DNA of 64,000 nucleotides from NCBI GenBank assembly GCA_016235555.1, contig JACRKC010000083.1:186001-250000 (forward strand), given 5' to 3'. The notes below the pieces were generated by a model. The model was not told the DNA's origin. It ran no database searches and worked only from the letters and a program-made list of their open reading frames with translations. This DNA comes from Verrucomicrobiota bacterium. Lineage in GTDB: Bacteria; Verrucomicrobiota; Verrucomicrobiia; Opitutales; Opitutaceae. The translations under genes and the position numbers were made by a program. Of the stretch, positions 15,180 through 22,687 are shown in pieces (positions within the stretch are counted from its first letter, which is position 1; each line of letters opens with the position of its first letter).

Positions 15180-15317
15180 ATGAACGGCCCAAAAGATGAT
15201 GACGACAATCATGCGAACCAACTGAACTCGAACAACGACGCCTACTGGCAGAGTCGCGGCGAAGACGAACGCCCCGACGACTGGCAGGAGCGGACGGATG
15301 CCGACGAAGAGGATTAA
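15180..15317 (+). CDS. Very small acidic protein
   Basis: 45 codons: MNGPKDDDDNHANQLNSNN, then YWQSRGEDERPDDW and a DADEED tail. AAGGA lies 6-7 bases before the ATG and a strong hairpin follows 12 bases after the stop, so it is a self-contained gene. Extremely acidic (about one third Asp/Glu), asparagine-rich, no hydrophobic core. Could be a DNA mimic or a regulator of conjugation; this is a guess from charge alone. Confidence 0.6.
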   Translation: MNGPKDDDDNHANQLNSNNDAYWQSRGEDERPDDWQERTDADEED

Positions 15318-15329
15318 TATCAGACGCTC

Positions 15330-15361
15330 AAGGCGGCTGGCTTTTCAACGCCAGCCGCCTT
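15330..15361. terminator. 12-bp stem terminator
   Basis: AAGGCGGCTGGC, 8-base loop, GCCAGCCGCCTT, then a short T run. It ends the acidic-protein gene on the plus strand and also covers the 3' end of the leftward restriction-fragment frame. Confidence 0.75.
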
Positions 15362-15815
15362 TCGGCGCGCAGCCTTTCCAGTTCTTCGATGCCGAGGCGG
15401 ATAGCCAGATAGCAGTTTCGACGGCTTCAACCTGGCAAAAGAACGGGCGGACCCCGCTGAATTTATGGTGGCGCCAATGCTGGAGGAGGCGGGCAGTCTC
15501 CGGAGTCACCTGCCAAAGATTGGGCGCAAGCTCCCGCCACTGATCAACGTGGGAGCGGATTTCGTTGATGACCGACGTAGGATCATACTGCTGCTTCGCG
15601 GTCGAGATGCCCTGACCTTCATCGAAGATGATGTTCTCCTGAGCCGCCGATCCTCGCCGCTTTTTCGGCTTCGGAATCGGCGTGATAAACTCGGCCCGCC
15701 TGCGCTTCTCCAGAATCTGCTGGGTGGGCTGCCCTTGCTTATCCAGCTCCCAATGCCGTTGCGGGCAATCGTAAGGGCTGTTGAGGATGGGGTGCTCGAA
15801 GAAAGGATTGGCCAT
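15345..15815 (-). pseudogene. N-terminal fragment of a type III-like/BPTD_3080-type restriction endonuclease
   Basis: 156 residues from ATG 15815: MANPFFEHPILNSPYDCPQRHWELDKQGQPTQ (shown by its parts: MANPFFEHP, NSPYDCP, HWELDKQGQPTQ), EFITPIPKPKKRR, then EIRSHVDQWRELAPNLWQVTPE and RPFFCQVEAVETAIWL. These are the opening of large helicase-type restriction enzymes of about 1000 residues. The frame ends soon after IWL, before any Walker motif, within the hairpin of the neighbouring terminator. The helicase and nuclease parts are absent, so it is a remnant unless the short form has been repurposed. Confidence 0.7.
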
Positions 15816-16059
15816 TGTTACGAGAGTCGACGTCAGGCAACGAACCAATGGCCCAATGGTTCTTTCAGAACCTTATCAATATAAAGCGTTTTTGGGACAA
15901 GCATCGATTTGAGCGGCGAATTGAAAGCGGCTCATGGTAGGTGCTTCGTAAAGTCGTTGGCAACACCCATGCGCCGCAGGGTAATGCGAAAAGACTATCC
16001 TGCGCCGGTTGGTGCGCCCCGAATCGACTAAAATCAGCGCCCCGCTCGCGGCGCGGCTC

Positions 16060-16335
16060 TTACTGGCCCAGCCCCTGACGATGACTATGCGTTACCCGCG
16101 CTGTCAGGTTCTGACTCAAGTCGCGTCTCTCCCGGGAATGCTTCAGCAGTGTTTCCGCAATGGAGGTATCGCCGGACTCCACAAACGCCTTCACCTCGTG
16201 CTTGGTGCGGATGTGGTCGGCCGGTCCCATTTCCTTCACCCGAAGTCGCTCGGTGATTAACCGGACGGCGTCATCCTCCTTGCGGAGGGCGAGCAGGGTT
16301 TGGACGGTGAGTTCTGGGCTCTTTTCGGGGTTCAT
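16060..16335 (-). CDS. Small hypothetical protein downstream of traD
   Basis: 91 residues, starting 25 bases after the coupling-protein stop in the same direction, so probably co-transcribed. Highly charged and helical (TLLALRKEDDAVRLITERL, then HIRTKHEVKAFVESGD). No family recognised. The 244 bases beyond (15816-16059) show no gene. Confidence 0.6.
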   Translation of the reverse strand: MNPEKSPELTVQTLLALRKEDDAVRLITERLRVKEMGPADHIRTKHEVKAFVESGDTSIAETLLKHSRERRDLSQNLTARVTHSHRQGLGQ

Positions 16336-16359
16336 CGAACGAAATTCAATTATAGGGGA

Positions 16360-17988
16360 TTAGCGCGGACGGAGGGAGACTTTTTTGAAACCGTTTGTGC
16401 AATGACGCACCACGGCGGTGTGGTCGGACAGGCTCCGGAATTCGTGCGGCTTGATCCGATACTCCTCCACCCGCTGATACGTGTGGGCCGTATGGTCCAA
16501 ATGCACGGTCCGGGTGGCACGCTCAACCCAGTGTTTACCCAGCGCATTCGCACACCGGAGAGCGTCGGTCTCGGACGCGGCCCGATACATCACGAGGTTC
16601 TTAAGATTGAGGGCTAGAACCTCGGCTTGTTCCTTGGTTTGAGGCGGAATCAACGACTCGAACGCCTGGGCAGACACCACCAGCATGAGCATGCAATCCC
16701 GGAGCCTATCGATGACGTTAAAATCACTGGTGCCGTCGTGGCTGGCCGTGATGGCGTTCTGAAACTCGTCCCCCACGTAAACGAGCTGGTTCAGGGCATA
16801 CTTCTGCCACGGGGGTAGCGCGTAGCGCCGGAGGGCGTGCCGGTAGAGTAGAAGTTTGATGACGGTGAACACATACTGCCGCTCCGTGGTGTAGTCCTGG
16901 GGCACGTCGATGCAGAAAATCTTGCCCTTATCCACGTCGGCCATCGTGCAGGTGTCGGGCTCGTTGGAACTGAAAATTTCAGCGATTTCGGCCGTCCCGA
17001 GGTATTCGAGGTAGTTTTGGGAGGTGCCGATCTCGCCGGCCCGCTGTTCTTTCGCCTCATGCTTCAGGTAGGTCTGCTCCAACGTCTCGGCGAGACGAAT
17101 ACGTCGCTCGGTCGGCTCCAATTCCGTGAGTTTCTCCAGCGCGGCTTTCAACTCCCGTTCCGAAGTCAGCAAGTCGTAAGCGTTGGTCGCGGTTACGGGC
17201 CGTCCGATGTCGGCCAGCAACTCGAACGCGCGGCCGATGTGGGCGGCACCCTTCACCTTGAAGAAGCCTTTTTCGTCCCGCGGATTCAATGCGGCGGCCG
17301 TATCGACCAGAATTCGCGCCCGGGTCGTGAACGGCAACCGGGCATCGCCCGTGACGTTCAGACGATGCGACACCTTGCCTGGCTCTCCAACCAGACGTGG
17401 ACGGAGGCGGATGATGTCATGCTCTCGGCCATACTTTTTCGCGAGCCATTCGAGGTAAAACCACTCGTCTCCCTTGTTCGCCATGACCACGCCGCCGAGC
17501 GTGGGATTGCGCCGAACCAAATCGGCAAGGAGCGCGTTCATACCGGAGGTCTTGCCGGAACCGGTGTCGCCGGAGAAGAAGAAGTGCCGGTTGGCCTTGT
17601 CCCGCGTCCATCTGAATCCGGCGAAAGCGAGCACGATCTGCCACCGGTCCGCGACTACTTTGCCGGCCGGGTCGCGCACGTAGCGCCGATGGTCGCCGTA
17701 GTAGAACAGTCCGCCTGCCAACGCGCACAAAGAGGCGCCAACAGCGTATCCCCAAGGTAAGGGCAACCGGCTCGCTCCGAATAGACCGGAGGCGGAGATC
17801 GCGAGGGCGAAAGGCAGCGCCAAGGGAAGGCGCAACCCGGGCTCATTGTGGCGAAGATTCCGCAGAATCAGCCACCCGGCGAAGGCGAGAAACAGGCCTG
17901 AAATGGCGAACGCCACCACCGTGATGGCCTGCGGATCGTGCAGCCATTGACGCATCAAGACGTAAGGTGCCGGGAGCGTTTTCATCAT
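16360..17988 (-). CDS. traD: Type IV coupling protein (VirD4/TraD family)
   Basis: 542 residues from the ATGATG at 17988; an upstream frame to 18186 crosses the promoter hairpin and is unlikely. Three membrane segments lie in residues about 20-97 (ITVVAFAISGLFLAFAGWLI, the next two before FYYGDHRR). Then the TraD ATPase domain: Walker A GDTGSGKT (about 137-144), VMANKGDEWF, and Walker B LVYVGDEFQN. It recruits the relaxase-DNA complex to the secretion channel and energises transfer at the inner membrane. Divergent from the relaxase, with a possible oriT between. Confidence 0.9.
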   Translation of the reverse strand: MMKTLPAPYVLMRQWLHDPQAITVVAFAISGLFLAFAGWLILRNLRHNEPGLRLPLALPFALAISASGLFGASRLPLPWGYAVGASLCALAGGLFYYGDHRRYVRDPAGKVVADRWQIVLAFAGFRWTRDKANRHFFFSGDTGSGKTSGMNALLADLVRRNPTLGGVVMANKGDEWFYLEWLAKKYGREHDIIRLRPRLVGEPGKVSHRLNVTGDARLPFTTRARILVDTAAALNPRDEKGFFKVKGAAHIGRAFELLADIGRPVTATNAYDLLTSERELKAALEKLTELEPTERRIRLAETLEQTYLKHEAKEQRAGEIGTSQNYLEYLGTAEIAEIFSSNEPDTCTMADVDKGKIFCIDVPQDYTTERQYVFTVIKLLLYRHALRRYALPPWQKYALNQLVYVGDEFQNAITASHDGTSDFNVIDRLRDCMLMLVVSAQAFESLIPPQTKEQAEVLALNLKNLVMYRAASETDALRCANALGKHWVERATRTVHLDHTAHTYQRVEEYRIKPHEFRSLSDHTAVVRHCTNGFKKVSLRPR

Positions 17989-18306
17989 CGATCGTGCGGA
18001 AAACGAAGCGCGCATCTCGCGAATCCGCGAGGATGCGACCCTACCGAAAAAAGGGTAGTTCGGTCGGCTCCGCGCGCTCCTGGCCGACTCACGGCGGCTC
18101 GGTGCCCCGAACCCAACGAACTCGTTAGGGCCTTGCGTCTGTGGCCAGAAAAGCGCGGGGGATTTACGCCCACCCTCCCGGCTCATCGTAGCGGCTGACG
18201 TTCGCCAACGAAGCCGAGGACTACCGTGCGACCGGTAGGCTTGCTACCCCGGACTCGGGAGGGCCGCTCCGTTGAGGACCGGAAGGTAAACCGACGTGAT
18301 GATGGC
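17989..18306. other. Divergent intergenic region, candidate oriT
   Basis: 318 bases between the coupling protein and the relaxase. It holds the 18-base stem (18041-18058) repeated before the secretion operon and several short inverted repeats near 18188-18250. MobF systems usually carry oriT beside the relaxase gene, so this is the most likely nick region; no nic consensus was identified. Confidence 0.4.
18041..18058 (-). promoter_or_regulatory. CTACC hairpin element upstream of traD
   Basis: Reads CTACCCTTTTTTCGGTAG on the minus strand, exactly the sequence found on the plus strand at 21499-21516 before virB2. Same orientation to the gene in both places and a further GGG or GG in common downstream, so a shared operator or leader for the two transfer operons is likely. 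Confidence 0.55.
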
Positions 18307-21030
18307 ATGATCACGGTTGGAATCATTCGGAATGGAGCCACCTACCTTTCGCATCACCTGCGGAAAAACGACTACTGGACGGAAGGCGAGAAGGCCGTCC
18401 AAGGCGAGTGGATCGGCGAAGGGTCGAAAGCGCTTGGGCTTGCCGGAGCCGTGACGGATGCGCCGTTCGAAGCCTTGCGCGAGAACCGGCATCCACTCAC
18501 AGGTGACCCGCTCACGGCTCGCGATCACGCCAACCGCGTGGCGTTCTTCGATGTGCAGTTATCCGCGCCTAAGGACGTGAGTGTGCTCGCGATGGTCGGC
18601 GGCGATGGGCGGGTGCGCGAGGCGTTCCACGAATCGGTCAAGATCGCCTTGGCCGAAATGGAGCGCTTCGCTGCGGTTCGCGAGCGTCGGGGCGATGCCG
18701 CCGGAACCGAGCAGATTCGGCTGACGGGGAATTTCGTTGGGGCGATGTTCATGCACGACACCAGCCGTGACCTCGATCCGCAGCTCCATGTGCATGCCGT
18801 GCTCGCAAACGCGACCTGGGATCACACGCGAAACGAGTGGCTCGCGCTTAAACAAAACGAGATGTTGCGGGCGTCTCCGTATCTCCGGCAGGTGATGTAT
18901 CGCGAGCTGGCCGCGCGACTGCGGGCGCTCGGCTACGAGCCGCACGAGATGAATTCGAAGGGATTTTCCGTGCGCGGTGTCGAGCACCTGCGCGAGCGTT
19001 TCTCGAAACGCACCCGGGAGGTGCAGCGATTGGCGGAGGAGTTTGCCGCGGCGAAGGGCCGCAGGCCGACGAAGCGGGAGGTCGAGATACTCGTCCGCGA
19101 ATCGCGTGAGGATAAACTGACGCAGATTTCCACGCCAGAGGTGCGGTCGAGGCAGCGTGCTGAACTGAGTCCGGCTGAGTCGCGCTCGTTAGACGACTTG
19201 GTGCAGACAGCGCGAGTGCAGGCCCCGCGCCAGCAATGGTCGCATGGCAACGTCCAGTCCGTCCTCGAGGCCGCGTTGCGCCACGTTTACGAGCGCAACA
19301 GCGTTGTGCGTGAGGGACAGGTCTTGAGCGCAGCGCTTGAACTGCATCCCGATTTCTATCGGTGGCGGGAGTTACGCTCGGCCTTGGAGGCGCACCCCGA
19401 CGCAATACGCAAGGACGGCGAGATGAGCCTTCGCCCGATCCGGCAGGAAGAGGACGCGGCGGTCGCGCGCGTCCGCGCCGGCAGGAATCAACGCTTCCCC
19501 CTCGGGGAGCCCGTGCATCTCCCGCCGGAACTCACCGCCGGGCAACGTGCGGCCGCGACCGCTCTGCTCGAAAGCCGGGACTTTCTAAGCGTCCTGATCG
19601 GCGACGCCGGCACGGGCAAGACGACGGTGTTGACGGCCATCGAACGCGCGCACCTCGCAGCGGGCGGAAGCCGCTTCCTGCCGCTCGCGCCGACGACCCG
19701 GGCACGGGACGCCATGCTGGCCAGTGGGCTGGAACAAGCCGACACTGTGCAGCGCTTCCTCGTCAGCGAAGCCATGCAGGCGCAAGCCGCTGGCCGGATC
19801 GTGTTGATTGATGAGGCAGGCCTGCTTTCGACCCAGCAACTAGATCAGTTGACCCGGATCGCAACCGCCGTCGGGGCGCGGCTGCTCCTCGTGGGCGACA
19901 CCAAGCAGCACTACAGCGTGCAGCGGGGCGACGCGCTGCGGAATGTCATCCGGCACTCCGGGACCCCACTGGTGCGACTTGCCGAGGTGCTGCGGCAGCG
20001 CAACGAGGCAGACCGGCGCTTCAGCCGGTTGCTCGCCACGGGAGCGGTCGCCGAGGCGTTCGGATTCGCAGAACGGCGCGGTCTCATTCGCGAGGCACCG
20101 GACGACCATGCGCTTTTTGCCCGGGCGGCGGAACACTATGTGGGCAATCGCGTGCGCGGGGTCGAAACCCTCGTGGTGATTCCGTTTTGGGACGAGATCG
20201 AACGGTTCAACGCCGCGGTCCGGCCTGCCTTGCGCCAAGCCGGGCTGCTTGGTGCCGCTGAAGTCGTCCGGGAGGCGGTGAAGCCGCTGACCTGGACTGA
20301 GGAACAGAAGATCCATTGGGACCAATACCAACTCGGTGACCGGCTGCTGTTCGCCCGTGACACCCGCTTTTTCAAGCGCGGGGTCGCGGCCGAAGTCATC
20401 GCCGTGCTGCCCGATGGACTGCGAGTGCGTGGTCCCAAGGGCCGCGAAGCGAAGATCACCCGCAAGCAACGCGCGGCCTTCGATGTGGGCCGGGCGCAAA
20501 CGCTCGCCGTCGCCGCGGGCGACCGGTTGCTGATCCGCGGACGGGAAGATGACGCCGGCTTTTCGAACGGCGACTTCAAGGACGTGGCGCAAGTCGATCC
20601 GCTAGCGGATCGCATCGTATTCAGTGATGGGAAGGAGTTGCCACGCACTTTTGCCGCGTGGACCTACGGGCACGCGCTCACGTCCTACCGTTCGCAGGGC
20701 AGCACGTCGGAGGAGTCCCTGCTGGTTCTCGGTGAGGTGGCCGGGCGGGCATTGGCGCGTCGCCAATTCTACGTCGGCAACACCCGGTATCGTGGTGCGC
20801 ACGCCATCTATGTTTCGAACAAGGCCGAAATCCTGAACCAGCTGGCGCGACCTGATCCCGGTCGTGAACTCGCAACGGAGTTCCTGGCGCGGCACCGGCT
20901 CACGCTCGGCGAGCAACTGACGCCGCGCGCGACGCGAGGTCTGCGCGCCGGGATGCGGGAGGCGTGGCAGGGCGCGGTCAGGAAGCTCCGCGGTCTCGCC
21001 ACAACGCAGGGTGAAGGGAGGAGCGTATGA
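18307..21030 (+). CDS. MobF-family relaxase with RecD-like helicase
   Basis: 907 residues from ATG 18307 (MITVGIIRNGATYLSHHLRK), where the conserved relaxase N-terminus begins; the frame to 18226 adds unconserved sequence. Relaxase domain: early tyrosines Y13 and Y23, and DPQLHVHAV near 156-164 supplying metal-binding His, with MHDTSRD before it. Helicase domain: Walker A GDAGTGKTT at about residue 431, LIDEAGLLS (Walker B), and the late motif TYGHALTSYRSQGST. It nicks oriT, stays bound to the 5' end and unwinds the strand. It overlaps the next gene by four bases (ATGA). Confidence 0.92.
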   Translation: MITVGIIRNGATYLSHHLRKNDYWTEGEKAVQGEWIGEGSKALGLAGAVTDAPFEALRENRHPLTGDPLTARDHANRVAFFDVQLSAPKDVSVLAMVGGDGRVREAFHESVKIALAEMERFAAVRERRGDAAGTEQIRLTGNFVGAMFMHDTSRDLDPQLHVHAVLANATWDHTRNEWLALKQNEMLRASPYLRQVMYRELAARLRALGYEPHEMNSKGFSVRGVEHLRERFSKRTREVQRLAEEFAAAKGRRPTKREVEILVRESREDKLTQISTPEVRSRQRAELSPAESRSLDDLVQTARVQAPRQQWSHGNVQSVLEAALRHVYERNSVVREGQVLSAALELHPDFYRWRELRSALEAHPDAIRKDGEMSLRPIRQEEDAAVARVRAGRNQRFPLGEPVHLPPELTAGQRAAATALLESRDFLSVLIGDAGTGKTTVLTAIERAHLAAGGSRFLPLAPTTRARDAMLASGLEQADTVQRFLVSEAMQAQAAGRIVLIDEAGLLSTQQLDQLTRIATAVGARLLLVGDTKQHYSVQRGDALRNVIRHSGTPLVRLAEVLRQRNEADRRFSRLLATGAVAEAFGFAERRGLIREAPDDHALFARAAEHYVGNRVRGVETLVVIPFWDEIERFNAAVRPALRQAGLLGAAEVVREAVKPLTWTEEQKIHWDQYQLGDRLLFARDTRFFKRGVAAEVIAVLPDGLRVRGPKGREAKITRKQRAAFDVGRAQTLAVAAGDRLLIRGREDDAGFSNGDFKDVAQVDPLADRIVFSDGKELPRTFAAWTYGHALTSYRSQGSTSEESLLVLGEVAGRALARRQFYVGNTRYRGAHAIYVSNKAEILNQLARPDPGRELATEFLARHRLTLGEQLTPRATRGLRAGMREAWQGAVRKLRGLATTQGEGRSV

Positions 21031-21413
21031 TGGAACGCGCACCACTCCGGAAGCCGAAGCTCTATTTCGACGCGGGTGCGAGTCCCAGTCACGTCACGTT
21101 CGACGATGGCAAGGACCAACGCCGCAACCTTCCGTGGATGCACTACGTCGAGGCCCGCTGGGACTATGCTGAACCGGACACGATCAAGATCGAGATCGGC
21201 GATTGGCTGGTGGTCGTGCGCGGGCACAACCTCGCGCCGCTTTTTCTCGCGATAGAGGAACATTCGCTGGCACGCGTGCGCGCGCAGCCGGAACTGCAGG
21301 CGGACCGTGAGCACGAAGCGGACACGTTCGCCGTGGAGATTCGGTTCATGAAGCCGGCCGCGAACCCGTTCGGAAAGAAGCCCCCCGGGCAGCTCGAATT
21401 GGAAACGGGTTAG
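21027..21413 (+). CDS. Hypothetical protein coupled to relaxase
   Basis: 128 residues; start overlaps the relaxase stop. Beta-rich sequence (HVTFDDGKDQRRNLPW, IKIEIGDWLVVVRGHNL) followed by a charged tail. No family recognised. Tight coupling suggests a relaxosome or transfer accessory role. The 236 bases after it (21414-21649) hold the promoter element of the secretion operon and no gene. Confidence 0.65.
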   Translation: MMERAPLRKPKLYFDAGASPSHVTFDDGKDQRRNLPWMHYVEARWDYAEPDTIKIEIGDWLVVVRGHNLAPLFLAIEEHSLARVRAQPELQADREHEADTFAVEIRFMKPAANPFGKKPPGQLELETG

Positions 21414-21498
21414 TCATCAACTACGTCTCATCTTACGGTAGCGCGGACCGGTCTCACTATATCCGGACGTGGTCTACGTCTCGGTTCCAAAACTTGTC

Positions 21499-21516
21499 CT
21501 ACCCTTTTTTCGGTAG
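21499..21516 (+). promoter_or_regulatory. CTACC hairpin element upstream of secretion operon
   Basis: CTACCCTTTTTTCGGTAG, identical to the element before traD on the other strand. It lies 134 bases before virB2. Confidence 0.55.
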
Positions 21517-21649
21517 GGCCGGTTCCTTGCGACAGCGCCGGGGTTGTCCCTTTTGGAAACCAGCACGGATTTCCCGTTGCCCAGCAACAGTCGAAACCAC
21601 CGCGCGGGAGTCGGCCCCCATAAGTGCCGGCATCAACAGGAGAGATAAC

Positions 21650-22063
21650 ATGACAACCTTGGTTCATCTGACGCCTTATGTGGCGTTCGCTCTCGGTGTG
21701 GCGATGATGATGCGGGCGCTGCACCTGAATTCGCAATATCGTCCGGCAGCGTCCGCTAATCCGTGGCCGCGCGCCGCGATCTGGTTCGCCGCCGTGCTTT
21801 CGTGGCCGACGCTCGCCCACGCCCAGGCGGTCGATCTGCGCACGGCGACGGAAGCGGGCAACGCGATCATCATGTATCTGAGCGGCACGTTTGCGGCGGT
21901 CGGCATCGTGGCGGCCGGTGTCGCCATGATGATGGGCCGACAGTCCATCGCGAAGTGGGCTTTTGCCGGAGCCATGGTGAGCGGACTCGCCTTCGCCATC
22001 GTGCGGACGATGTGGAGCAACATGGGCATCGAAGCCTCCAACGTCGGCACCTTCTCGCCCTGA
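21650..22063 (+). CDS. virB2: VirB2/TrbC-like pilin
   Basis: 137 residues from ATG 21650, preceded by CAGGAGAG. An N-terminal hydrophobic leader ends near AWFAAVLSWPTLAHAQA, a likely cleavage site, giving a short mature peptide with two membrane helices (IIMYLSGTFAAVGIVAAG and WAFAGAMVSGLAFAIV) separated by MMMGRQSIAK, the VirB2/TrbC plan. It would form the conjugative pilus. First gene of the secretion operon. Confidence 0.85.
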   Translation: MTTLVHLTPYVAFALGVAMMMRALHLNSQYRPAASANPWPRAAIWFAAVLSWPTLAHAQAVDLRTATEAGNAIIMYLSGTFAAVGIVAAGVAMMMGRQSIAKWAFAGAMVSGLAFAIVRTMWSNMGIEASNVGTFSP

Positions 22064-22084
22064 TCCGATTCCCACGCGCGTCCC

Positions 22085-22687
22085 ATGCACTCGACGCATC
22101 TCAACGAGCACGACGCCAATCAGGGCGCGCAGTCTTCCGGGGAGTTCCTGGGGATGACCGGGAACTCGGGCTGGTATCTGCTGGGCTCCGGGGGCGCGAC
22201 GATCCTGATGGTGATTTTCCTGTGGGGCATCTTCGGGGTCTCGCTGCTGCTGTGCCTACTGGTGGGCGTGGTGCTCTGCACGCTCTCGGTGGCGTATGTG
22301 TTCACCCTGAAAAACAACAAGCCGGAGCACTACGACACCGATTTCTTTGAATCCGCCTTGGTCGAGTCGGGACTGCTCTCCTTCCAATTCGGCCCGCGTG
22401 CCCGGCGTCCGGCGAATCCCTTCGCCGGCGCCGGTTCCGCGCTTGCACCTGAGTTGACGGCGCGGGAGTCGGTTCCGTCCCGGCCCGCCGTCGGGTTGGG
22501 TCGCCAGTCCGCAACGACGGTCGGTCGGTCTGGCTTGGAGTCGCCCGAGCGGAAAGAAGCCTCACCAAACAAGCGGGAGCAACCCGTGGTGGCGCGCGCC
22601 GACTATGAGCGATTGCAGGAACAGCTCACGGTCACGGAAGACATGCTGGAAGAGGCGCTCGCGGAGCGCGGGGAGGAAGTCGCATGA
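22085..22687 (+). CDS. virB3: VirB3/TrbD-like membrane protein with long tail
   Basis: 200 residues. Residues about 30-80 hold two close membrane helices (LMVIFLWGIFGVSLLL and LLVGVVLCTLSVAYVFTL) as in VirB3. The remaining 120 residues are a disordered, Pro/Ser/Arg-rich tail ending in a short coiled coil (YERLQEQLTVTEDMLEEALA), longer than the usual VirB3. It overlaps VirB4 by ATGA, consistent with the known VirB3-VirB4 partnership. Confidence 0.75.
   Translation: MHSTHLNEHDANQGAQSSGEFLGMTGNSGWYLLGSGGATILMVIFLWGIFGVSLLLCLLVGVVLCTLSVAYVFTLKNNKPEHYDTDFFESALVESGLLSFQFGPRARRPANPFAGAGSALAPELTARESVPSRPAVGLGRQSATTVGRSGLESPERKEASPNKREQPVVARADYERLQEQLTVTEDMLEEALAERGEEVA

Noticed and set aside
18226-18306. 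Longer N-terminus for the relaxase
   Set aside because: The added 27 residues are unlike relaxase N-termini; the domain starts with MITVGIIRNG at 18307.
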